Source: UBA11855 sp035297385
GTDB lineage: Archaea; Thermoproteota; Bathyarchaeia; Bathyarchaeales; Bathycorpusculaceae
Assembly (NCBI GenBank): GCA_035297385.1
Contig: DATGZD010000084.1
Coordinates: forward strand, 1-5,587
DNA: 5,587 nt
Reading direction: 5' to 3'
The position numbers and the translations under genes were made by a program. The notes under the pieces are model-generated. The model worked only from the letters and a program-made list of their open reading frames with translations, was not told where the DNA came from and made no database searches. Below are positions 1 to 4,895 of this stretch, one piece after another. How positions within the stretch are numbered: position 1 is the first letter of the stretch; the number at the start of each line of letters is the position of its first letter.

Positions 1-1
1 T

Positions 2-163
2 TTTGGGTCGGTTTTGCCCACTGTTCAATCAATTCGGGAACCAGTAACATTTCCTGCGATTCTCAGTGCTGTTTTTGTCACAGTTATGTTCGTTACCATT
101 GCTGTTGTGGTATACCTGAAGAAACGCAAATCATCCAACGCTGACGTGGTAAAGAATTCTTGA
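2..163 (+). CDS. C-terminal end of a membrane-anchored surface protein (5' partial)
   Basis: Only the last 53 codons are present; the gene enters from the left edge and ends at TGA 161-163. The visible part is a short polar stretch, one hydrophobic helix (about residues 20-40 of the fragment, rich in Val, Phe and Ala), a LKKRK stop-transfer cluster and a short polar tail ending DVVKNS. The 633-aa protein downstream ends in the same way, so this is probably the membrane anchor of a third secreted surface protein with the bulk of the chain outside the cell. The DNA at 119-165 aligns with the end of that gene at 3004-3051, with one single-base gap that puts the two tails in different frames, so one of them has shifted frame near its stop. 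The extracellular domains are off-window, so the specific function is unknown. Confidence 0.75.
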   Translation, partial: FGSVLPTVQSIREPVTFPAILSAVFVTVMFVTIAVVVYLKKRKSSNADVVKNS

Positions 164-164
164 C
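149..164. promoter_or_regulatory. Degenerate copy of the GTCAA-N6-TTGAC palindrome
   Basis: The sequence is GTAAAGAATTCTTGAC, one base away from the palindrome GTCAA-N6-TTGAC found four more times in the window. It overlaps the stop codon of the partial surface gene. A TTTAATC box follows at 169-175, and a half site ATTGACAAGG at 185-194 may be what is left of a second copy. It differs from the other two blocks in having only one recognisable full palindrome. Function is inferred from the repetition alone. Confidence 0.5.
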
Positions 165-252
165 TGGATTTAATCGAGTTTCCAATTGACAAGGAAACCA
201 GCTTTTGTGGGAGAAGATTGAATCCTTAAGCACACTTGAGAAACGTTGTGTC

Positions 253-265
253 AAAAGCTTTATTT
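253..265 (+). promoter_or_regulatory. Candidate BRE/TATA promoter of the AbrB-PIN operon
   Basis: AAAAG (253-257) followed by CTTTATTT (258-265) resembles an archaeal BRE plus TATA box. Transcription would be expected to start about 22-27 nt downstream, near 285-290, leaving a very short leader before the ATG at 300. A weak Shine-Dalgarno-like GTGA lies at 290-293, six bases from that ATG. The region 164-252 shows no other clear signal apart from the palindrome relics at its left end. Confidence 0.45.
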
Positions 266-299
266 GGCATCAAGTATGAAAGTTATACTGTGACAAATA

Positions 300-587
300 A
301 TGGTGCAGGATGAAACATCAGTTGCAGTTGTGGGAACAAAAGGCCAGATTGTTATACCGCAACGATTCAGAAAACAGTTGAAGATAACGCCCAAAACAAA
401 AGTTGTTCTCTACCGAAAAGATGACAAACTTATCCTTGCAAAACTCAATGTTCCCCCATTGGAGAAACTAGAAGAAATATTCAGGGAAATAGATCAGCAG
501 AATAAAAAAGGAGCAGTTACCGAGGAAGAAATTCTGGAAGAGATCCAAGCTTACAGACGCTTGAAGCGAGCAAAACAAGGCATGTAG
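300..587 (+). CDS. AbrB/MazE/SpoVT-family antitoxin-type DNA-binding protein
   Basis: A 95-residue protein. Residues about 7-49 form a swapped-hairpin AbrB domain, shown by the family signature VGTKGQIVIPQRFRKQL (11-27) and the following strand pair with VVLYRKDDKLILAKL (35-49). Residues 53-92 are highly charged and probably helical, the usual position of the toxin-neutralising tail in such antitoxins. Known of the family: these dimers bind and inhibit a toxin and repress their own operon. The stop is one base from the ATG of the PIN-domain gene, so the two are almost certainly co-transcribed as antitoxin then toxin. The ATG at 300 is preferred because it fits the promoter and the GTGA; GTG 303 is a possible alternative. 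It is probably a VapB-like antitoxin, but a plain AbrB-type regulator cannot be excluded. Confidence 0.88.
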   Translation: MVQDETSVAVVGTKGQIVIPQRFRKQLKITPKTKVVLYRKDDKLILAKLNVPPLEKLEEIFREIDQQNKKGAVTEEEILEEIQAYRRLKRAKQGM

Positions 588-588
588 A

Positions 589-993
589 ATGGTTCGTGTC
601 GTCGTTGACACCAATGTCTTAGTTTCAGCTCTAATGAGTAGTGGAAAGTCTAGAACACTCATAGTTAAGATGTTGAAAGCGCACACGCTTGTTCTGTCGA
701 GTCAAATGTTAGCTGAACTTGCAGATGTGCTTGCAAGAGATAAATTCAAAATTTCCAACTCACAAATTGACCGATATCTAGCTTTCATGGTAAGTGCCTG
801 CGAGATAGTTAAAGATCAGCCTCGTTTCAAGGTTGTTATAGAAGACCCAGACGATGATGTGGTTCTTAATGTGGCTTATGAGGGAAAAGCAGTTTATTTG
901 GTCACAGGCGATAAGCATCTTTTAGCTCTAAATCGGTTCAAGAGAACAAAAATAGTAACGGTAAACCAGATGCTTGAGATGTTAGAACAATAA
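589..993 (+). CDS. PIN-domain ribonuclease, putative toxin of a toxin-antitoxin pair
   Basis: A 134-residue single-domain PIN protein of the COG1569 / 'putative toxin component, PIN family' type. The acidic metal-binding residues are visible: D7 in VVVDTNVLVSAL, E43 in QMLAELADVL, an aspartate within EDPDDD (88-90), and D108 in LVTGDKHLL. PIN toxins cleave RNA with Mg2+ or Mn2+ and act in the cytoplasm. Length matches the family and no key residue is missing, so the enzyme is probably active. The ATG lies one base after the antitoxin stop, with a weak AAGG (577-580) eight bases upstream. Translation coupling with the upstream gene is likely. The RNA target cannot be read from the sequence. 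The pair sits between two surface-protein genes and is bounded by copies of the palindrome block. Confidence 0.9.
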   Translation: MVRVVVDTNVLVSALMSSGKSRTLIVKMLKAHTLVLSSQMLAELADVLARDKFKISNSQIDRYLAFMVSACEIVKDQPRFKVVIEDPDDDVVLNVAYEGKAVYLVTGDKHLLALNRFKRTKIVTVNQMLEMLEQ

Positions 994-1034
994 ACTGTTG
1001 ATCAACCTACATAGCTTTCGAACTTCGAGGCTGG

Positions 1035-1075
1035 GTCAAGAATCCTTGACTCGTAGTTAGTCAAGAATGTTTGAC
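1035..1075. promoter_or_regulatory. Pair of 16-bp palindromes (operator-like) upstream of the 633-aa gene
   Basis: Two perfect-arm palindromes of the form GTCAA-N6-TTGAC: GTCAAGAATCCTTGAC at 1035-1050 and GTCAAGAATGTTTGAC at 1060-1075. Their start-to-start distance is 25 bp. The second ends eight bases before the TATA-like box, where an archaeal activator or repressor dimer would be expected to bind. The binding protein is unknown; the operator role is inferred from symmetry, repetition and position. Confidence 0.6.
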
Positions 1076-1090
1076 AAAAATCCTTTAATC
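1076..1090 (+). promoter_or_regulatory. Candidate BRE/TATA promoter of the 633-aa surface gene
   Basis: An A-rich stretch (AAAAAT, 1076-1081) precedes CTTTAATC (1083-1090), resembling an archaeal BRE/TATA element. The box is conserved at the same place in the second block. Transcription would begin near 1110-1115, giving a leader of about 45 nt. No Shine-Dalgarno sequence is seen next to the GTG start at 1159. The remainder of 994-1158 holds nothing else recognisable. Confidence 0.45.
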
Positions 1091-1158
1091 GCCAGCTCAT
1101 TATTGTGGAGTAAGGGATAATCACGAACAAACCCAACTTAGCATTCTGTTCTAATCAT

Positions 1159-3060
1159 GTGCGCCCAAGGTTCCTCAAAACAGTTGTTCTAAATGTCCTA
1201 TTACTTTTATTGATTTTTTCTTATTTTTTCAGTTTACCCGTCAGAGCGGATTATAAACCAGTATCATCAGGCACTTTGAATTTAAGCGCCGAATTCGGTG
1301 TGAGTTGGGCAAGAGATGATGTTCCATTTACAATGGTACCTAAAGATAATCAAAACGTTACACTTGTAGCTGGTTACACAAAATCTTTTGGAGCAGGAGG
1401 CTCTGACGCTTGGCTAATCAAATTGTCTACCAAGCTAAACTATCTCAACGGACAACCATGGTATTACAGAGATGCAGTGGACTGGAGAAAAACCTATGGT
1501 GGACCACAAGACGATGGCATTAAAAGTATGATACATGCCAGCGACGGAAGCTACCTGTTAGCTGGCTACACAAACTCTTATGGAAAAGGTGGCTCAGATA
1601 TGTATCTTATCAAAGTTGACTCAAACGGCGATCTCCAATATAACTGGACATACGGTGGTTCTCAAAATGATGGTGCAAACTGTATAGTTCAAGCCAATGA
1701 TGGAGGTTATGTTCTTGCAGGTTACACCAACTCTAATGTCCAAACCCAAAGCGCGTGGCTTGTGAAAATAGCTTGGTCTGGACAGATGCAGTGGGAGCAA
1801 ACTGTTCCTGGGCTTGAGGTAAATTCGATAAGAAGCACAAGTGATGGAGGATACGTGTTGGCAACAAGATGCACTGATGGTTTTGAACTTGTCAAACTAG
1901 ATTCATATGGTCAAGTGCAGTGGACTCAAATTTATCCTGTATCATCTAATTCGGCTGCAGAAGCTGTAATTCAAACAAGCGATGGAGGCTATGCATTAGC
2001 AGGATGGGTAAATGCCACTGAATCTTCAACCTCGGCACGATTGATAAAGACAGATTCCTCTGGAAACATGCAGTGGGACAAAATGTATGCTGGACTTGGT
2101 GCATACGCTTTAATTCAAACAAGCAGTGGGGGCTATGCTTTGACTGGTGATCGTGCATTCTTGATTATAACTAATTCGTCAGGACAGATTGAATGGAACC
2201 GAAACTATGATAGTCTTTCCGAAGATAACTTGCATTTTACAAGAACATATTGTATCGCTGAGCCTAGCCCAAATCAGTTTGTGATGGCTGGAACACAACA
2301 GAGTTATGGGCAGATATTGACTGGACTTGATGGTCAATTAATCAGCATTTCATTGAAAAGTGTAGCAGACATAACGCCGCCAAAAATAACGGTGTTGTCT
2401 CCTGAAAACAAGATCTACATTTCGCATGATGTGCCATTAATCTGTGTTATCAATAAGCCTACTGTTTGGATTGCCTATCAAATTGATAAGGGTCGCAATG
2501 TAACGGTATCAGGAAACACAACTATCACACTTCTTGATGGATGGCACAATATAACTGTGTATGCAGCTGATTCAGAATACAATAATGGAGCTTCAGAGAC
2601 AATTCATTTTTCTAACTTTGCTGTTGACACTATTCCATTGAACCTTACAGTTCAGTCGATTCAGAATATAACCTATAACAATCAGAATTTATCCTTGAAC
2701 TTTACAGTAGGCAAGCCAGTAACTTGGATGGCGTTTAGTATAGATGGGCAAGAGAACGTAACAATATCGGGGAATGCTACTCTCCCTGTGTTGTCCTACG
2801 GTTCACATACGTTGGCGGTTTATGCTCAAGATACTATAGGTCTTATTGAAGCCTCTAATACTGTCAGATTTAGTGTGGTTGGCGGCAATTCTGAAGTTTC
2901 TAAGGAGGATGGGTTCGATAATGTAGAGTCTCCATTTATTTTGCTCGTCGTTGTTTCTGTTGTCGTTGTCATTTTTGTGACTCTTAGCCTGTTAATGTGC
3001 TTCAAGAAACGCAGATCCCCTACTATGAGACGTGGTCAAGAAATTTTGACTAAGAGTTAG
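1159..3060 (+). CDS. Secreted membrane-anchored surface protein: seven propeller-type repeats, two Ig-like domains
   Basis: A 633-residue protein. Residues 1-30 form a signal peptide with basic n-region RPRFLK, a Leu-rich core and a likely cut after VRA. Seven repeats follow, each with a (D/S)GGYxLAG-like strand and most with a LIK-type strand: cores near 64-72, 129-137, 181-189, 229-236, 275-283, 323-330 and 371-378. Together they suggest a seven-bladed beta-propeller. Two Ig-like domains follow (about 404-486 and 490-573), starting PPKITVLSPENK in the first; both contain the W(I/M)A(Y/F)xID and HxLxVYAxD-type strands. A helix at about 593-615 followed by FKKRR anchors the chain, leaving the propeller outside. 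Many NxT/S sequons suggest N-glycosylation. The role is probably surface binding or adhesion, not catalysis; no catalytic motif is seen. The GTG start is the only start in frame after the stop at 1111 that keeps the signal peptide. Its last codons contain a regulatory palindrome of the next gene. Confidence 0.85.
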   Translation: MRPRFLKTVVLNVLLLLLIFSYFFSLPVRADYKPVSSGTLNLSAEFGVSWARDDVPFTMVPKDNQNVTLVAGYTKSFGAGGSDAWLIKLSTKLNYLNGQPWYYRDAVDWRKTYGGPQDDGIKSMIHASDGSYLLAGYTNSYGKGGSDMYLIKVDSNGDLQYNWTYGGSQNDGANCIVQANDGGYVLAGYTNSNVQTQSAWLVKIAWSGQMQWEQTVPGLEVNSIRSTSDGGYVLATRCTDGFELVKLDSYGQVQWTQIYPVSSNSAAEAVIQTSDGGYALAGWVNATESSTSARLIKTDSSGNMQWDKMYAGLGAYALIQTSSGGYALTGDRAFLIITNSSGQIEWNRNYDSLSEDNLHFTRTYCIAEPSPNQFVMAGTQQSYGQILTGLDGQLISISLKSVADITPPKITVLSPENKIYISHDVPLICVINKPTVWIAYQIDKGRNVTVSGNTTITLLDGWHNITVYAADSEYNNGASETIHFSNFAVDTIPLNLTVQSIQNITYNNQNLSLNFTVGKPVTWMAFSIDGQENVTISGNATLPVLSYGSHTLAVYAQDTIGLIEASNTVRFSVVGGNSEVSKEDGFDNVESPFILLVVVSVVVVIFVTLSLLMCFKKRRSPTMRRGQEILTKS

Positions 3061-3075
3061 TCAAGATTGTTTGAC
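3035..3075. promoter_or_regulatory. Pair of 16-bp palindromes (operator-like) upstream of the chimeric gene
   Basis: GTCAAGAAATTTTGAC (3035-3050) lies inside the coding end of the upstream gene, and GTCAAGATTGTTTGAC (3060-3075) begins on the last base of its stop codon. Both arms are perfect in both copies while the six-base spacer varies, as expected for a dimer-binding site. The 25-bp start-to-start distance is identical to the other pair. Confidence 0.6.
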
Positions 3076-3090
3076 AAGAACTCTTTAATC
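3076..3090 (+). promoter_or_regulatory. Candidate BRE/TATA promoter of the chimeric surface gene
   Basis: AAGAACT precedes CTTTAATC (3083-3090), at the same distance from the palindromes as in the other block. Expected transcription start is near 3110, which would leave the purine-rich AGGGGTG (3114-3120) at the very beginning of the leader. Confidence 0.4.
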
Positions 3091-3113
3091 CCTTAAGATA
3101 TGCATGTTAGAAT

Positions 3114-3128
3114 AGGGGTGTAGTTACG
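3114..3128 (+). promoter_or_regulatory. Shine-Dalgarno-like site facing a lost or non-standard start (ACG 3126)
   Basis: AGGGGTG (3114-3120) is the best ribosome-binding site near this gene, but it is 20 bases from the GTG at 3141, which is too far. It is five bases from ACG 3126-3128, which is in frame. Reading from there adds five residues (start residue, K, T, S, I) and gives the signal peptide the basic n-region it otherwise lacks. The simplest reading is an ATG changed to ACG by one base, or a genuine non-AUG start. Confidence 0.45.
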
Positions 3129-3140
3129 AAGACGTCTATA

Positions 3141-4718
3141 GTGCTTGCTTTGCTGCTGTCAGCAATGATACTATTTGGGATGCTAAGCCAGTTAGCCTTT
3201 GCCAATTTTAAATACAGCAATCCAACCGTTACGGTAGTTTCTCCACTTACAGACATGATATACGATTATGACTCCAACATTCCTTTAATTGTTAAAGTGG
3301 AAATACATCCCAGTGGATTCCCATCTAGTTCGGAAGAATTAGCTGAAGTTAGATACAATGTTGATGGACAGCCCGAAAACAATGCGTCCATAAAGAATGA
3401 ATTGAACCCGCGTGGTTATGGTGTAGATGGGTACGCAAATGCAACACTTTTAGGTTTCTCAAAAGGTGCACATAAACTGTTTATTCATGGGCATACCGAT
3501 TTCCATATTGGAAATTCCACTTCAGAGATAAGTTTTAACAGAACTATCTATTTTGTTGTTGAGGCGGTTTCACCAACAATCGAAGTAATTTCTCCTCAAC
3601 AGACAACCTACAATTCTATCACAGTTTCTTTAAAGTTCAAAAGCTCTAAGTCATTAGTTTGGGCAGGATACAGTTTAGACCAGAAAATGATCGTTGATTG
3701 TCTTGATGGCGCAAATATAACTTACCTACAAAATGGTGTTCATTCATTAAGAGTCTATGGAACTGATGGTAGCGGAAACGTTTACGCTTCTAATTCTGTT
3801 GTTTTCTCTATTAACGGTAAAAGCCCTCCCATTGTTACCCTTGATGTTGAGAAGATGAGTTATGATAGACAGTTTTTGCCCTCCGATTATAAGAACATGA
3901 CATATTGGCATCTAGTTTTCCATGTTAACGAACCAACTTCTTGGACAGGTTGTAGCATAAACGGAGGCGCCAATCAAACCATTGAAGGAAACGAAACACT
4001 CCATTTCGCATATGGAAAGTATACAATTGTTGTGTATGCAGCAGACTTATGTGGAAACAAAGGTGCATCTGCTCCCTATACTTTCATTTTGGGACCAGGG
4101 GAAGCTGGGTCTGCCTATAATTCGCCTAGCCCAAACCATAACTCCATCGATACCTTGGAGCATGCTTCTCAGAACGCTCTGCCATGGTTGCCTATCGCCG
4201 CTGTTTTTGTGGCTGTCGTCGCTGTGATTGCTTTGGCTGCGCGCGCAGTTACCCTTAATGAACCTGAACAACATTCAAACCCAAGAATATGGAAAGTCAC
4301 TCCGCAACTAATAGCACAACTGAACGCTTTACCCAAGACCAGCACAAAAATATTCGGTGACTGCAGAATGGATACGCTAAAATCACAGTTTCTGAAACTA
4401 AGAAAGAAACAAGCAGTTAAACTTCAAAACCCAAGACTACTCCAAATAGGATTCCACACACTTAGACATTGGAAAGCAACAATGCTATACCATAAAACCA
4501 AAGACCCCTTCTATGTTAGAGACTTCTTAGGTCATAAGAGCATGAAGAACACTGAAAAATATGCAAAGGTTGAAAGAACAATGTTCGGAGAATACGGAAA
4601 CGATGAGTTCACAGTTAAGATTGCTCAGACACCCCAAGAAATCAGTACGCTGCTTGAAGTTGGATTCGAGTATGTTTGCCAGAAAGATAAGTTAATATTC
4701 CTGAGGAAACGTAAATGA
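3141..4718 (+). CDS. Chimeric protein: Ig-like surface protein fused to the C-terminal part of a tyrosine recombinase
   Basis: A 525-residue open frame from GTG 3141. Residues 1-21 are a signal-peptide core ending AFA. Three Ig-like segments follow (about 27-140, 144-226, 228-317), with SPxIEVISPQ, VWAGYSLD and TSWTGCSING motifs like those of the 633-aa neighbour, and many sequons. Residues about 347-367 are the transmembrane helix. Related proteins end in a KKRK-type tail here; this one continues from about V370 into recombinase sequence: SNPRIWKV, HTLRH (H439, R442), LGHK (H465), KNTEKY (Y474), GFEYVC and a RKRK end. The first Arg box is absent and Q377 aligns with the Lys of the other recombinase. 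A working recombinase is therefore very unlikely. The surface half could still be exported, with the recombinase part left in the cytoplasm. The likely lost ATG (see 3114-3128) suggests decay. An assembly join is an alternative but less likely, since the frame stays open for about 155 codons. Confidence 0.72.
   Translation: MLALLLSAMILFGMLSQLAFANFKYSNPTVTVVSPLTDMIYDYDSNIPLIVKVEIHPSGFPSSSEELAEVRYNVDGQPENNASIKNELNPRGYGVDGYANATLLGFSKGAHKLFIHGHTDFHIGNSTSEISFNRTIYFVVEAVSPTIEVISPQQTTYNSITVSLKFKSSKSLVWAGYSLDQKMIVDCLDGANITYLQNGVHSLRVYGTDGSGNVYASNSVVFSINGKSPPIVTLDVEKMSYDRQFLPSDYKNMTYWHLVFHVNEPTSWTGCSINGGANQTIEGNETLHFAYGKYTIVVYAADLCGNKGASAPYTFILGPGEAGSAYNSPSPNHNSIDTLEHASQNALPWLPIAAVFVAVVAVIALAARAVTLNEPEQHSNPRIWKVTPQLIAQLNALPKTSTKIFGDCRMDTLKSQFLKLRKKQAVKLQNPRLLQIGFHTLRHWKATMLYHKTKDPFYVRDFLGHKSMKNTEKYAKVERTMFGEYGNDEFTVKIAQTPQEISTLLEVGFEYVCQKDKLIFLRKRK
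4237..4248. repeat. 12-bp GC-rich palindrome at the fusion junction
   Basis: CTGCGCGCGCAG is a perfect 12-bp palindrome in otherwise AT-leaning DNA. It lies exactly where the transmembrane helix ends and the recombinase-like sequence begins (codons AARA, residues 366-369). Its position suggests a link with the joining event, but chance cannot be excluded. Confidence 0.5.
4248..4718 (+). pseudogene. Tyrosine recombinase (integrase) remnant, 3' part only, inside the chimeric gene
   Basis: From V370 of the chimera to its end, about 156 residues match the C-terminal portion of the integrase encoded on the minus strand at 4896-5587: (H/G)SNPRI, NPRL, FHTLRHWK, YHKTKD, LGHK, a catalytic-position Tyr and a GFE(Y/F)VC...RKRK tail. 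The DNA agrees at 39 of 44 bases between 4461-4504 and the complement of 5104-5147. The N-terminal core-binding domain and the first catalytic Arg are missing, so the remnant begins in the middle of the catalytic domain. It retains an open frame, so the truncation may be recent. Confidence 0.75.
4461..4504 (+). repeat. Left arm of an inverted repeat formed by the two integrase sequences
   Basis: This stretch, which encodes LRHWKATMLYHKTKD, agrees at 39 of 44 bases with the reverse complement of 5104-5147. The arms are about 600 bp apart and enclose the tRNA-Phe gene. The similarity comes from homologous integrase genes in opposite orientation, but the arms could also serve as recombination sites. 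Confidence 0.7.
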
Positions 4719-4731
4719 ACAAGCTCTTCAA

Positions 4732-4766
4732 GAATACCTCACCATCAAAAAGATGCCGAGGTATTC
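4732..4766. repeat. 9-bp inverted repeat between the integrase remnant and the tRNA
   Basis: GAATACCTC (4732-4740) and GAGGTATTC (4758-4766) are perfect complements separated by 17 bases. A transcript could form a hairpin after the chimeric gene, but no T-tract follows, so a classical terminator is unlikely. The right arm overlaps the copy of the tRNA 5' end (4754-4763), so the symmetry may belong to an integration site with inverted core arms. Role unknown. Confidence 0.4.
4743..4763 (+). repeat. Partial upstream copy of the tRNA-Phe leader and 5' end
   Basis: This stretch matches 4774-4795 with one gap and two mismatches. The second copy is the immediate leader plus the first nine bases of tRNA-Phe. 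The core TGCCGAGGTA is identical in 4754-4763 and 4786-4795, 32 bp apart. It may be a small tandem duplication or the relic of an integration junction; no further tRNA sequence follows the first copy. Confidence 0.6.
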
Positions 4767-4786
4767 CAAAAAGCATGGAAAAAGGT

Positions 4787-4860
4787 GCCGAGGTAGCTCA
4801 GCCTGGGAGAGCGCTCGGCTGAAGACCGAGTCGTCGCAGGTTCAAACCCTGCCCTCGGCA
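4787..4860 (+). tRNA. tRNA-Phe (anticodon GAA)
   Basis: A complete 74-nt cloverleaf. The acceptor stem GCCGAGG (4787-4793) pairs fully with CCTCGGC (4853-4859); the discriminator is A4860. The D arm uses GCTC/GAGC (4796-4799/4809-4812). The anticodon stem CTCGG/CCGAG encloses loop CTGAAGA with anticodon GAA at 4821-4823, U33 before it and G37 after it, as usual for tRNA-Phe. The T stem GCAGG/CCTGC closes loop TTCAAAC. No intron is present and CCA is not encoded. No clear TATA box is seen upstream. T-rich DNA at 4896-4910 may end transcription but lies within the neighbouring integrase gene. tRNA 3' ends are the usual targets of archaeal integrases, and an integrase gene ends 35 nt beyond this one. 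Confidence 0.97.
4836..4860 (+). other. Predicted attachment site core (tRNA-Phe 3' end)
   Basis: The T arm and 3' acceptor strand of tRNA-Phe are the customary crossover target of tRNA-directed tyrosine recombinases, and the recombinase gene at 4896-5587 ends only 35 nt downstream. This is therefore the predicted near-end junction of an element that extends to the right. The second copy of the core should lie beyond the window; it is not seen inside it. Confidence 0.4.
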
Positions 4861-4895
4861 CATCAACATTATTTTGGAATAAACCAGCGACACTA

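Larger units (their letters stand above)
1022..1090 (+). repeat. 69-bp direct repeat block, copy upstream of the 633-aa surface gene
   Basis: This block aligns without gaps with 3022-3090 at 54 of 69 positions by hand count, and the two copies are exactly 2000 bp apart. It contains two palindromes, a TTAG between them and a TTTAATC box at the right end. Its left half, read in the frame that is coding in the other copy, gives GQESLTRS then a stop, against GQEILTKS then a stop at the end of the 633-aa gene. The left half is therefore probably the relic of a surface-gene 3' end. Confidence 0.8.
3022..3090 (+). repeat. 69-bp direct repeat block, copy upstream of the chimeric surface gene
   Basis: The partner of the block at 1022-1090. 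Here the left half (3022-3060) is the living 3' end of the 633-aa gene, including its TAG stop, and the right half is the presumed promoter of the next gene. The right 30 bases match the other copy at 26 positions, the left 39 at 28, so the non-coding half is the better conserved. Confidence 0.8.

Noticed and set aside
468..686. Minus-strand open frame across the antitoxin and toxin genes
   Set aside because: Antisense to two clear family members, without a start context of its own.
997..1006. Perfect 10-bp palindrome GTTGATCAAC just after the PIN gene stop
   Set aside because: It is short, occurs once, has no T-tract after it and does not match the GTCAA-N6-TTGAC pattern; chance is a sufficient explanation.
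1035..1090. Repeated palindromes with regular 25-bp spacing considered as a CRISPR-like array
   Set aside because: There are only two units per site, the repeats are 16 bp with variable centres, and the 9-base gaps between them are largely alike in the two pairs. This fits tandem binding sites, not a repeat-spacer array.
1946..2158. Minus-strand open frame inside the propeller region
   Set aside because: It is antisense to the repeat-coding DNA and its composition simply mirrors those repeats.
3982..4274. Overlapping open frames on both strands inside the chimeric gene
   Set aside because: They are shadows of a well-supported coding frame, with low-complexity translations and no motifs.
4248..4718. 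SSV-type split integrase (int-C left by insertion within the integrase gene)
   Set aside because: In that system the break is near the integrase N-terminus, within the part overlapping the tRNA. Here the break is in the middle of the catalytic domain, away from the tRNA and fused to an unrelated gene.
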